Part shown: positions 1-8,039 of the stretch, in pieces | How positions within the stretch are numbered: the first letter of the stretch is position 1 | How the letters are laid out: every line of letters begins with the position of its first letter | Source: Bacillota bacterium | Lineage (GTDB): Bacteria; Bacillota; Clostridia; Lachnospirales; Lachnospiraceae | Assembly: GCA_023414355.1 (NCBI GenBank) | Contig: JAEZOB010000070.1 | Coordinates: forward strand, 1-24,240 | Direction of reading: 5' to 3' | DNA length: 24,240 nucleotides | Position numbers and translations under genes: made by a program | The notes under the pieces: model-generated | What the model saw: only the letters and a program-made list of their open reading frames with translations | What the model was told of the DNA's origin: nothing | Database searches by the model: none

Positions 1-122
1 TGCCATCCGACTTCCTTCAGATTCGCAGTCACCCACGACACCCTTGTCATTGGCTATGTCCTTCCCACTACCGGGCGGACTCGGGACTTACACCCGTTGA
101 AACGTGCGCCCGCCGGGCGCAC
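1..122 (-). mobile_element. Group IIC intron, 5' end (domain I), cut by the window edge
   Basis: Read on the minus strand from 122 downwards, the sequence begins GTGCGCCCGGC, the conserved GUGYG start of bacterial group II introns. It then follows the domain I sequence I recall for group IIC introns such as Oceanobacillus iheyensis O.i.I1: a GGGTG..AGTCCC stem, CAAGGGTGTC, and AATCTGAAGGAAG at about 15-27. The 5' splice site would lie between 123 and 122. The 5' exon is the purB terminator hairpin (127-176) plus a short AT tract, and insertion just after a terminator stem is the known target choice of class IIC introns. The rest of the ribozyme and any reverse transcriptase/maturase would lie left of base 1 and cannot be seen. 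The match is by eye and memory. Confidence 0.87.
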
Positions 123-126
123 ATAT

Positions 127-176
127 AAATAGGTGTCAGCAGTTCTGAAATAATCATGAACTTCCGACACCTATTT
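127..176 (-). terminator. Rho-independent terminator of purB, used as intron target
   Basis: Bases 127-137 and 166-176 form a perfect 11-bp stem. The loop contains a second 5-bp stem (141-145 with 158-162). On the minus strand the outer stem ends in CACCTATTT followed by ATAT, a modest U-rich tail. It lies 40 nt after the purB stop codon. The group IIC intron starts 5 nt beyond the stem. Confidence 0.75.
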
Positions 177-215
177 TAATTGCTATTCTTAGTCGTTATA
201 CCAATAGGCTTTCCA

Positions 216-1649
216 TCAGACCTTAATATCTGCCTTCAGACCGAGCAGTTCCTTATGCTCCTCAAGGATTGGTTGTATCACATCTTGGATAAATTCCTCT
301 GTCTGTTCCTTCGCACGTCCGGTATAGAGGGCAGGATCCATCGCTGCCTTCAATTCTTCCAGAGTCATATTGAAGGAAGAATCCGCAGCAATCAGCTCCA
401 GAAGATTATTCTCTAATCCCTTCTCCTTCACGTTCCTACCTGCCTCCATGGATAAGGTACGGATTCTTTCATGAAGCTCCTGTCTGTCTCCGCCTGCCTT
501 GACTGCTGCCATCATGATATTTTCAGTCGCCATGAAAGGAAGCTCCTGCATCAGACGGCGCTCGATTACCTTCGGATAAACCACAAGACCGTCCACGACA
601 TTTAGATATAAGTCAAGAATTCCGTCCACTGCAAGGAAGGCTTCCGGTACACTGATTCTCTTGTTGGCAGAATCGTCAAGCGTACGCTCAAACCACTGGG
701 TCGCAGTCGTAATTGCAGGGTTCATTGCGTCTACCATAACATAATTTGCCAACGATGCGATACGCTCACTTCTCATGGGATTTCTCTTATAAGCCATTGC
801 AGAGGAACCGATCTGGTTTTTCTCAAAGGGCTCTTCGATTTCCTTTAAGTGCTGCAGGAGCCGGATGTCATTAGAAAACTTATGAGCACTTGCCGCAATT
901 CCGGATAAGATATTTAAAACTCTTAAATCTATCTTTCTGGAATAGGTCTGTCCCGATACAGGGTAACAACCCTTGAAGCCCATCTTCTCAGCAATTTTTG
1001 CATCCAGCTGCTTGATCTTCTCATGATCACCGTCGAATAATTCCATGAAGCTTGCCTGTGTTCCTGTCGTTCCCTTTGATCCAAGCAACTGCATGCTATC
1101 AATCATATAGCAGATATCGTCATAATCCAGCTTTAATTCCATGAGCCAGAGTGCAGCCCTTTTACCCACGGTTGTCGGCTGTGCAGGCTGAAAATGAGTA
1201 AAAGCAAGGGTAGGTAAAGCACGGTACTCCAGGGCAAACTTGCTAAGCTCCGCCATCACATTGACCAGCTTCTTCTTTACCAGCTTTAACGCCTCAGTCA
1301 TAACGATAATATCCGTATTATCGCCTACATAGCAGGAGGTTGCTCCCAGATGAATAATCCCCTTGGCCTTCGGACACTGCTCACCGTAAGCATAGACATG
1401 GCTCATTACATCATGACGCACCACTGCTTCGCGTTCCTTAGCCACCTCGTAGTTGATATCCTCCTGGAATGCTTTCAACTCGTCGATCTGTTCCTGAGTG
1501 ATATTCAAGCCGAGCTCCTTCTCAGTCTCTGCCAGAGCGATCCAGAGTCTTCTCCAGGTTCTGAATTTCATATCCGGTGAGAAGATATATTGCATTTCCT
1601 TACCGGCATAGCGCTCGGATAAGGGGGATGTGTATTTATCGTTGCTCAT
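216..1649 (-). CDS. purB: Adenylosuccinate lyase
   Basis: This enzyme makes AICAR and fumarate from SAICAR, and AMP and fumarate from adenylosuccinate; it is a soluble fumarase/aspartase-superfamily tetramer. The signature loop QIGSSAMAYKRNP is present with the serine pair at residues 282-283, as are FTHFQPAQ and WFERTLDDSAN. At 477 residues it is longer than the B. subtilis type (about 430) and resembles the human-type enzyme along its length (RYAGKEM near the start, FKFRTWRRLW-like segment, VYPKVIERR and LPFMATEN later). The usual Pro of the loop (SSAMPYK) is Ala here. An in-frame ATG six codons upstream exists, but AAAGGAG lies inside that extension, 8 nt before ATGAGC, so the start is put at 1649. 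It is the last gene of the purC-purF-esterase-purB run, 85 nt after the esterase. Confidence 0.97.
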   Translation of the reverse strand: MSNDKYTSPLSERYAGKEMQYIFSPDMKFRTWRRLWIALAETEKELGLNITQEQIDELKAFQEDINYEVAKEREAVVRHDVMSHVYAYGEQCPKAKGIIHLGATSCYVGDNTDIIVMTEALKLVKKKLVNVMAELSKFALEYRALPTLAFTHFQPAQPTTVGKRAALWLMELKLDYDDICYMIDSMQLLGSKGTTGTQASFMELFDGDHEKIKQLDAKIAEKMGFKGCYPVSGQTYSRKIDLRVLNILSGIAASAHKFSNDIRLLQHLKEIEEPFEKNQIGSSAMAYKRNPMRSERIASLANYVMVDAMNPAITTATQWFERTLDDSANKRISVPEAFLAVDGILDLYLNVVDGLVVYPKVIERRLMQELPFMATENIMMAAVKAGGDRQELHERIRTLSMEAGRNVKEKGLENNLLELIAADSSFNMTLEELKAAMDPALYTGRAKEQTEEFIQDVIQPILEEHKELLGLKADIKV

Positions 1650-1734
1650 TTCATCTACTCCTTTCATATTCCATTACAATCCTATTTCATTTCTATCTAT
1701 ACTTAATTTTACCGCAGGTAAGCTATCGTGTGGA

Positions 1735-2793
1735 TTAGTCCTGCCAGTTCATAATCTCTCTTATTTTACTTTCCAGCTTTACTGCCATCTTCTGATGAGT
1801 TAGTTTGCTAGGATGCCAATCTGTACCGATACCGTCCTCAGCTTCCTGAACCTCATAGCTCAGATAGTGAAATCTCTGATCTCCCTCTGCTGCCAGCCTG
1901 TCGACCTGCTCCTTGATTGTTTGACACAGCTCCTGTCCCATTACACCCAGAGTACACAGAATCTCTGAATTCGGATTACAGCTTCTGACCTGACGCAAAA
2001 ACTCATAATACTTTGAAGCAAATACAGCCACCCTGTCAGGGACGTTCTTAGTGTAGCTGTGATCATTGGTTCCGAGGTTAACCACGATAAGATCCGGAAC
2101 AAAACGGGTAAAATCCCATGGCTCAGGCTCTTTCCTAAGTGTAAGATCACAGGCCTTGTCCGTATACGGATAAAGCACCGGCATCAACCATTCTTCATTC
2201 GGAACTTCCTGATCTGTCCAATTCGAAATAATTCCGATACCGCTCCAACAGACCATCTGATAATCCGCCTTTAGGCTTCCTGCTGTGATAGCAGCATAGG
2301 CTTCCCAGGGATTCTCCTGTGCGGTGGTAAAGATATCTGTCATCCACACCCCTTCGTTCCCATAACCGCAGGTAATGGAATCACCGATAAACTCCAACCG
2401 GTGGGGCAATGCTTTTGTAGGTACAGGAGGTATGTCACCATCAATGAAGAGACTCTTAATACCAACCTTACCAAAAGCAGCTTCCGAATACTTCACCAAT
2501 CGGAGCTTAGTCTCTCTACCGGTGTCGCTTTCGTACAATACATAACTATCCTCCTCCTTTTTCAGAGGAAAACGCCTACTTGGTTCCTTTTCGTCATTGA
2601 CGAATACAGCAATCCAGGCTTTATGAATATCAGGAAACTCCGGGGAATCCGACCACAGTACTGCCTCAGCTCTTTTCCCTATAAACGTAAACTCTATGGA
2701 CGAGCAGGAATACCCCAGATAAAGTACTCCCTCCCTCTTCAGGATTCTGCCCATGATTTTCACATACTTCTCTTCTACCGGAAAATGCATCAT
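1735..2793 (-). CDS. SGNH-fold carbohydrate esterase, CE2-like (acetyl esterase)
   Basis: The 352-residue protein has the two-domain layout of carbohydrate esterase family 2: an N-terminal beta-sandwich (about residues 1-125) and a C-terminal SGNH hydrolase. The nucleophile block EFIGDSITCGYGNEG, the VVNLGTNDHS block and the catalytic-acid block GTDWHPS with its His are all visible. CE2 enzymes remove acetyl groups from sugars such as acetylated xylo- or gluco-oligosaccharides. There is no signal peptide, so a cytoplasmic role on imported oligosaccharides is inferred. Its ATG overlaps the purF TGA in an ATGA, which predicts translational coupling; a GGAGAG lies about 9 nt upstream inside purF. 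A carbohydrate esterase within a purine operon is unusual. The family call is by motif; the exact substrate is unknown. Confidence 0.85.
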   Translation of the reverse strand: MMHFPVEEKYVKIMGRILKREGVLYLGYSCSSIEFTFIGKRAEAVLWSDSPEFPDIHKAWIAVFVNDEKEPSRRFPLKKEEDSYVLYESDTGRETKLRLVKYSEAAFGKVGIKSLFIDGDIPPVPTKALPHRLEFIGDSITCGYGNEGVWMTDIFTTAQENPWEAYAAITAGSLKADYQMVCWSGIGIISNWTDQEVPNEEWLMPVLYPYTDKACDLTLRKEPEPWDFTRFVPDLIVVNLGTNDHSYTKNVPDRVAVFASKYYEFLRQVRSCNPNSEILCTLGVMGQELCQTIKEQVDRLAAEGDQRFHYLSYEVQEAEDGIGTDWHPSKLTHQKMAVKLESKIREIMNWQD

Positions 2794-4229
2794 GCTTCAT
2801 ACTCTCCGCGGATATCCTCACTCGGGGGCTCGATCGGATATTTTCCTGTAAAGCAGGCATCACAGTAGCCCTTATCTCCGCCGATCATATCACTTAAGCG
2901 CTCAACCTCCAGGTATCCGAGGGAATCCGCACCAATCATCTCACAGATCTGTTCTATAGTATTATTGTGCGCTATCAGCTGATCACCGGTGGGCACATCA
3001 GTTCCAAAATAACAGGGATGCAGGAAGGGTGGTGAACTAATTCTTACATGTACCTCAGTCGCTCCTGCCTTCTTCAACATTCTTACAATCTTAGCGCTGG
3101 TCGTACCACGAACGATGGAGTCATCAATCATGACCACTCTCTTGCCACGAACCACTTCAGGGAGGACATTCAACTTAATCCGTACACTGGAAACACGCAT
3201 GGATTGCTTGGGTTTGATGAAGGTTCTACCGACATAGCTATTCTTTACAAAGGCCATACCGAAGGGAATCTTGGATTCAAAAGAATAACCCATAGCAGCC
3301 GCATTTCCGGAATCCGGAACCCCGACCACGACGTCCGCATCCACAGGATGGGACTGTGCAAGGATCCTACCGGCCATAATTCTGGAATTATAAACGCTGA
3401 CACCATCAAAATAAGTATCCGGCCTGGCGAAATAGATATATTCAAAAATACACTTAGCAATCTTGGGTCCGCACATAGAAGTATCGGAGTGAATTCCATC
3501 CTCATTGATCATGACCACCTCACCCGGAAGTACATCACGTACAAATTCTGCATCTGCAGCATAAAGAGCTGCTGTCTCAGATGCCAGGATATAAGCATTA
3601 TTTTTCTTACCGATACAGAGCGGATGGAAGCCCAGGGGATCTCTTGCACCGATCAACTTTCTGGGACTCATGATAACCAAGGAATATGCACCACTTAATT
3701 TCTTCATCGCTCTCGCTACCGCTTCTTCTACAGTGGCGCTATTCAGACGCTCTCTGGCAATATGATATGCAATTACCTCCGAATCTATCGTAGTCTGGAA
3801 GATTGCTCCGGTATATTCCAGCTCATGGCGAAGCTCGGGAGTATTCACAAGATTACCGTTGTGAGCCAACGCCAGGGTACCCTTCACATAGTTCAATACC
3901 AGTGGCTGTGTATTATTGATATTACTACCGCCAGCTGTGGAGTAGCGGACATGACCAATACCGATATTTCCTTTGCTTAAGGATTCAAGATGCTCCTGAG
4001 TAAACACCTCACTCACAAGGCCCATACCCTTCCAAGCCTTTACCTTGCCCTTCGGGCCTCGGGTATCACTGACTGCGATACCACAGCTCTCCTGACCCCT
4101 GTGCTGTAAAGCAAATAGTCCATAATAAATCGTGGATACCACATCATTACCCTCCAGGTCATAAACGCCAAATACGCCACATTCCTCATGCAATCCGTCT
4201 GGACTATAGTTCTCAAATTCCGTGTTCAT
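2790..4229 (-). CDS. purF: Amidophosphoribosyltransferase
   Basis: This enzyme carries out the first committed step of purine synthesis: PRPP plus glutamine gives 5-phosphoribosylamine. The N-terminal Ntn-type glutaminase starts after a short propeptide, with the nucleophile at Cys17 in GLHEECGVFGVYD. The PRPP-binding loop VVMIDDSIVRGTTS lies in the C-terminal phosphoribosyltransferase domain. Cysteines in IAKCIFEY, LHPCYFG and YCDACFTGKYP fit the [4Fe-4S] type known from B. subtilis. The start at 4229 (ATGAACACG) is preceded by AGAGGA at about 10 nt; a TTG six codons upstream would swallow that site. The protein is 479 residues. Upstream is a 304-nt hairpin-rich spacer to purC; downstream it overlaps the esterase by 4 nt. 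Confidence 0.97.
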   Translation of the reverse strand: MNTEFENYSPDGLHEECGVFGVYDLEGNDVVSTIYYGLFALQHRGQESCGIAVSDTRGPKGKVKAWKGMGLVSEVFTQEHLESLSKGNIGIGHVRYSTAGGSNINNTQPLVLNYVKGTLALAHNGNLVNTPELRHELEYTGAIFQTTIDSEVIAYHIARERLNSATVEEAVARAMKKLSGAYSLVIMSPRKLIGARDPLGFHPLCIGKKNNAYILASETAALYAADAEFVRDVLPGEVVMINEDGIHSDTSMCGPKIAKCIFEYIYFARPDTYFDGVSVYNSRIMAGRILAQSHPVDADVVVGVPDSGNAAAMGYSFESKIPFGMAFVKNSYVGRTFIKPKQSMRVSSVRIKLNVLPEVVRGKRVVMIDDSIVRGTTSAKIVRMLKKAGATEVHVRISSPPFLHPCYFGTDVPTGDQLIAHNNTIEQICEMIGADSLGYLEVERLSDMIGGDKGYCDACFTGKYPIEPPSEDIRGEYEA

Positions 4230-4533
4230 ATGTGCCCATCCTCTCAAAAGCTATCAAAATCAAGTTCGCCTCAGCGTACTTGCGCGCCGATTTCGTATCG
4301 AACGAAGTGAGATAATCTTCCAGTGAATTATCTGCTTAACAGATAATTCATTTCGAAACTCGTGTGTCATCCTAACGCGAACGTGGTTCGCGTATGAGGC
4401 TTAATCTCTATCAGAGATTAAAGACAACAAGAGGCTGTCACATGCCGGCCTCATCTCCTTCGATGATAAATATCTGCTATTGCATCAATGATCCGAAGCA
4501 GGTAAGCCGGTCTATAACAGCCTGTACTATTAA
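4230..4533. other. Hairpin-rich spacer between purC and purF (304 bp)
   Basis: No coding sequence is convincing here. Four small inverted repeats follow each other within 130 bp: 4292-4296 with 4302-4306 (5 bp), 4324-4334 with 4340-4350 (11 bp, 5-nt loop), 4375-4382 with 4386-4393 (8 bp, 3-nt loop) and 4401-4409 with 4413-4421 (9 bp, 3-nt loop). None is followed by a clear T-run on the minus strand, so they do not look like ordinary terminators. The purF ribosome site lies at about 4240-4245. The element could be an RNA-processing or stability spacer within the operon, or a decayed dispersed palindromic repeat; part of it resembles 20431-20510. Confidence 0.6.
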
Positions 4534-5241
4534 TTATTGAATTCCAAGACGCTTAAATACTTCCTGGTACGCATCCTCTACGTTACCGAGATCTCTGCGG
4601 AAGCGGTCCTTATCTAGCTTCTCATGGGTATTAATATCCCAAAGTCTGCAGGTATCGGGTGATATTTCATCGGCAAGAATAATCTGACCTTTGTATCTTC
4701 CGAATTCTACTTTAAAATCTATCAGTTCAATCCCGATGCTCTCAAAATATTTGCAAAGCACCTCATTTACCTTAAATACATACTTACTAATCAGATCAAT
4801 TTCTTCCCTGGTAGCTATTCCGATTGCAATCGCATAGTAATCATTGATCATCGGATCACCCAAGGCATCATCCTTATAGGAAAATTCCAAGGTAGGACTG
4901 ATGAATCTGATGCCTTCCTCCATGCCCATCTTCTTAGCAAAGCTACCGGCAGATACGTTACGGATAATTACTTCAAGCGGAACGATTTCGACTTTCTTTA
5001 CAGCAGTCTCGCGGTCGCTTAATTCTTCAATGTAGTGGGTCGGAACGCCTTCCTTCTCAAGCAGGCGGAATACATGATTGGACATCTTGTTATTGATTAC
5101 ACCTTTACCGACAATCGTACCCTTCTTCAATCCGTTAAATGCTGTAGCATCGTCTTTGTAGTCTACGATTAAAACGTCTTCCACATCGGTTGTATAAACC
5201 TTCTTAGCTTTTCCTTCGTAAAGCATGTCTAATTTCTTCAT
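4534..5241 (-). CDS. purC: Phosphoribosylaminoimidazole-succinocarboxamide synthase (SAICAR synthetase)
   Basis: PurC joins CAIR and aspartate using ATP to give SAICAR, the substrate PurB cleaves. The N-terminal LYEGKAKKVY nucleotide loop and both family signatures, LEVIIRNVSAGSFAKK and LIDFKVEFGR, are visible, together with DEISPDTCRLWD near the C-terminus. The length, 235 residues, is normal. The start is set at ATGAAGAAA (5241) because AGGTGG lies 8 nt upstream; a GTG four codons earlier would sit only 3 nt from AAAGGA. It is the first gene of the operon, about 60 nt below a good promoter, and no purine riboswitch fold is seen in the short leader. Confidence 0.97.
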   Translation of the reverse strand: MKKLDMLYEGKAKKVYTTDVEDVLIVDYKDDATAFNGLKKGTIVGKGVINNKMSNHVFRLLEKEGVPTHYIEELSDRETAVKKVEIVPLEVIIRNVSAGSFAKKMGMEEGIRFISPTLEFSYKDDALGDPMINDYYAIAIGIATREEIDLISKYVFKVNEVLCKYFESIGIELIDFKVEFGRYKGQIILADEISPDTCRLWDINTHEKLDKDRFRRDLGNVEDAYQEVFKRLGIQ

Positions 5242-5302
5242 CGCAACTGCCACCTATCCTTTAATTTATTTTTCATCAGTTACCCCGACCATTACATTTT
5301 TT

Positions 5303-5330
5303 ATTATAATGGAAGAGTGAAATTAAGCAA
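5303..5330 (-). promoter_or_regulatory. Sigma-A-type promoter of the purC operon
   Basis: On the minus strand TTGCTT (5330-5325) and TATAAT (5308-5303) are separated by 16 nt, which gives a perfect -10 and a 4/6 -35 box. The predicted start of transcription is near 5296, giving a leader of about 55 nt. That is too short for a purine riboswitch before purC. Confidence 0.7.
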
Positions 5331-5469
5331 TAGTTTTTTATCTCTAGAGCTGCATAAAAATTCAAATTCGACTTAATGCACAAAGGGAGGCTGCCCAAAA
5401 ACACCTTTTAATATCATAATGTTTATGCGGGTTCTGTATATTTATAAGTATAACTAATGATTAAGATTA

Positions 5470-7878
5470 TTATTTATCATCCAGTGATCCAAACACACGT
5501 TTTACAATATTTTCCGACGCATGACCATCCTCAAGACTGCAGAAACGCTCATAAAAATCCTCATATCTCTTCTCATAATCGGCTGAGATATCATCAATAT
5601 TCTTGATCGCCTCCACTACCTCCTCTGTTGTGAAAAGCAGCGGACCCGGAACCTCCTTCTCAATATCCATATAGAAGCCACGAAGCATATCACGGTATTT
5701 ATCCAGATCGTAGGTATAGAAGAGAATCGGACGTTTCAAATTCGCATAATCAAAGAATACTGAGGAATAGTCCGTAATCAGGATATCCGAGATCAGATAA
5801 AGCTCGGAGATATCATTGTATTTACTAACGTTGACTGCAAAATCTTCGATTCCTGTTACATCGATGGAATCCGCAATAAAGTAATGGGTTCGCAGTAACA
5901 CAACATAATCGGGTCCAAGCTGCTCCCGAAGCATTCTTAAATCCAGCTTCAAGGCAAATTTATAAGCACCATGACCATAGTACTCATCATCACGCCAGGT
6001 AGGCGCATAAAGAACCGTCTTCTTATTCTCCGGAATTCGCAACTTTCTCCTAATCTCGGAAGCAATCCTATCTCGCTCCGGACTATGTAAGATATCGTTT
6101 CTCGGATAACCGAATTCCAACATCTCATTATTAAATAGAAAAGCGCTGCGGAAAGTCTCTGAGGAGAACAGATTCGCTGCCACCAGATAATCCCACTGCT
6201 GTGAATGACGATAGAACTGGGCTTTATATAGCGGAGATGCTGCCATAACCTCTTCCTGATCAAATACTAATCTCTTGAGCGGAGTTCCATGCCAGGTCTC
6301 TAAGAACACCATGCCTTCTCTCTTTGTAAACCATTCCGGCTGTCTGACATTAAATACAAAATACTTACTTCTGGCCATATAATAGCAATAACGTAAGCTG
6401 TTACGCTTCACCTTCGTATGCGGTCCCGGAATCTCAGTCTTTCGTGAAGTACTTGACCAGATGATACGGTATTTGCCTGGAGCATTCTTCATAAGGTACT
6501 CGTAGATATATTTAGGGCTGTCCGAATAGCTTTTACCGAAGAAGGTCTCGAATACGATCCAGTTTTCCTTAATTGCAAGCTTCTTGAATAATTTATTGTA
6601 AAGATAATAAGCCAATACTTTCTTGTTCTTCTTTATTTTTTTGAATTTCTTCATACCTAGATGTCTGGTTACAACCATCGTTGCACGTTTGACATTATTC
6701 TTCAGCAGTGCCTTCACAATTCTTTTCTTGTAACCTTTTAGATTGTTAATCTTCTCCTGATCAATCTCCAGCACGGCTGCTCTCATGGCCTGAAAACGAT
6801 CTGTTCTCCAGATATCCTTCTCGCTTCTCCGAAGTCTGGGTGCATAGGTGCTTGCATAATAAGCGATCAGCTTATCCTCCAAGTAACTGCGAAGAGGGGT
6901 CTCCTCCTCAGCATAGCTTCTGGACTGCTGATATGCCAAAAGATACTCTTCAAACTTATCCTCTGTCTTGGATTGAGATAAAGCAGGGTAATGAATCGGA
7001 TCATTATGCTTTCTTTTTATATAGATCGCTTCCGGAATATAGGAACACAGCTTAACATTTTTAAGAACCTGCACCATAAAGGTACAATCAGAGAAAAAGA
7101 TATAATTCTCATTAAAGCTGATATCATTCTCCCTTAGAAAGCTTCTTCTGAACAATACGCCAAGAACAGACACATTTCGAAGTCCTTTTCTGGTAACAAA
7201 GAGAGTATGATAGGCTTCCGCAATCTTAGCCAAGGCATCTTCATCTGCCTCACTGACTGCTGCCAGTCTCTGTTGAACCTTTAGAATTTTCCTCTGTCTG
7301 CGTGTCAGCTTCACCGGAGTATCGCTTTCCTCCTGTGTTACCTGCACCTCCTGATCAGACATTTCCTGATCAGACTGTTCCTGATCATTTGGATCCTGGT
7401 CATCTGCTTCTTCTTCCTGCTCAGCCTCAGCGATGGATGCAAGATATACCTTTCTACTGAACCAGGTTGAGGTCTTTTTCCCGTAAGTGAAATCTGCAAT
7501 CTGTTCCTCAGCCTCTTTTAATAATAACTGCAGAGTTCCGTTCAATATGTAATCATCACTGTCCAGAAAATATACATACTCACCGGTTGCGGCCTCCAAG
7601 CCTTTGTTTCTGGCTGAGGCTACTCCACTGAAATTCTTAAACTGATCCTCGGCCTTCTGTTTACCAAACTTCCGATTCCCCAGCTGTGTCTCGCTTAATT
7701 CTATTACATTCAGATTCAGATCCCGATACGCATGAATCAGATCGGAAACATCCTCCTGTACATGATCCAATACAAGAATGGTTTCAAAATTCGTCAACCC
7801 TTGGTCTCTGATGCTCTCCAAACAATCTTCCAGAAAATGTATCCCCTTATGAAAAGGAACTATGATACTCAGTTTCAC
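5470..7878 (-). CDS. Bifunctional GT2 glycosyltransferase / CDP-glycerol glycerophosphotransferase (TagF-like)
   Basis: This predicted 802-residue envelope-polymer enzyme has two parts. Residues 1-300 are a GT-A glycosyltransferase (KLSIIVPFHKG at the start, SARNKGLEAATGEY, and the metal/nucleotide motif FLDSDD at 106-109). From about 440 to the end it is a TagB/TagF-type CDP-glycerol:poly(glycerophosphate) glycerophosphotransferase, with ETWHGTPLKRL (His530), APTWRDD, LLRTHY (His665) and ITDYSSVFFDY. The two His are spaced like the catalytic pair known in TagF. Residues 150-187 form an acidic Asp-Gln-Glu-rich linker. No transmembrane segment is evident; such enzymes act at the inner membrane face on teichoic acid or capsule. 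The start is set at GTG 7878, with AAGG 7 nt upstream; a TTG nine codons earlier is possible. It lies downstream of the acyltransferase on the same strand. Confidence 0.9.
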   Translation of the reverse strand: MKLSIIVPFHKGIHFLEDCLESIRDQGLTNFETILVLDHVQEDVSDLIHAYRDLNLNVIELSETQLGNRKFGKQKAEDQFKNFSGVASARNKGLEAATGEYVYFLDSDDYILNGTLQLLLKEAEEQIADFTYGKKTSTWFSRKVYLASIAEAEQEEEADDQDPNDQEQSDQEMSDQEVQVTQEESDTPVKLTRRQRKILKVQQRLAAVSEADEDALAKIAEAYHTLFVTRKGLRNVSVLGVLFRRSFLRENDISFNENYIFFSDCTFMVQVLKNVKLCSYIPEAIYIKRKHNDPIHYPALSQSKTEDKFEEYLLAYQQSRSYAEEETPLRSYLEDKLIAYYASTYAPRLRRSEKDIWRTDRFQAMRAAVLEIDQEKINNLKGYKKRIVKALLKNNVKRATMVVTRHLGMKKFKKIKKNKKVLAYYLYNKLFKKLAIKENWIVFETFFGKSYSDSPKYIYEYLMKNAPGKYRIIWSSTSRKTEIPGPHTKVKRNSLRYCYYMARSKYFVFNVRQPEWFTKREGMVFLETWHGTPLKRLVFDQEEVMAASPLYKAQFYRHSQQWDYLVAANLFSSETFRSAFLFNNEMLEFGYPRNDILHSPERDRIASEIRRKLRIPENKKTVLYAPTWRDDEYYGHGAYKFALKLDLRMLREQLGPDYVVLLRTHYFIADSIDVTGIEDFAVNVSKYNDISELYLISDILITDYSSVFFDYANLKRPILFYTYDLDKYRDMLRGFYMDIEKEVPGPLLFTTEEVVEAIKNIDDISADYEKRYEDFYERFCSLEDGHASENIVKRVFGSLDDK

Positions 7879-7933
7879 GTTTACACCTTGCCTTTCTCGG
7901 TTCAAGAATATTTTATTATTGATTAAAGCATCA

Positions 7934-8039
7934 AATTCTCATGCTGATTTCACTAGCACCACTATTACTATAAACCTGCATGAGAATTCGACAGCCTCCG
8001 GCGGATGCACACTCGCTACGCTCGGCGCTGACATTTTAA
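7934..8039. repeat. Inverted repeat and GC-rich spacer between acyltransferase and TagF-like gene
   Basis: Bases 7934-7944 and 7978-7988 are a perfect 11-bp inverted repeat around a 33-nt loop. It is followed by a GC-rich segment (about 7990-8030, GCCTCCGGCGGATGC and CGCTACGCTCGGCGC) unlike the AT-rich surroundings. It has no clear T-run on the minus strand, so terminator function is doubtful. The GC-rich part looks like a relic of a dispersed intergenic element. Confidence 0.45.

Noticed and set aside
1350..1580. Plus-strand open frame opposite purB
   Set aside because: It is the antisense shadow of purB, with no ribosome site and no protein-like motif. The same holds for other plus-strand frames opposite minus-strand genes, for example 3048-3698, 14892-15551 and 23142-23654.
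1650..1734. Separate promoter for purB
   Set aside because: TATAGA is present but no acceptable -35 lies at 16-18 nt. Cotranscription with the esterase is simpler.
5242..5300. Purine riboswitch before purC
   Set aside because: The leader predicted from the promoter is only about 55 nt, and I see no conserved junction of a purine or PreQ1 aptamer.
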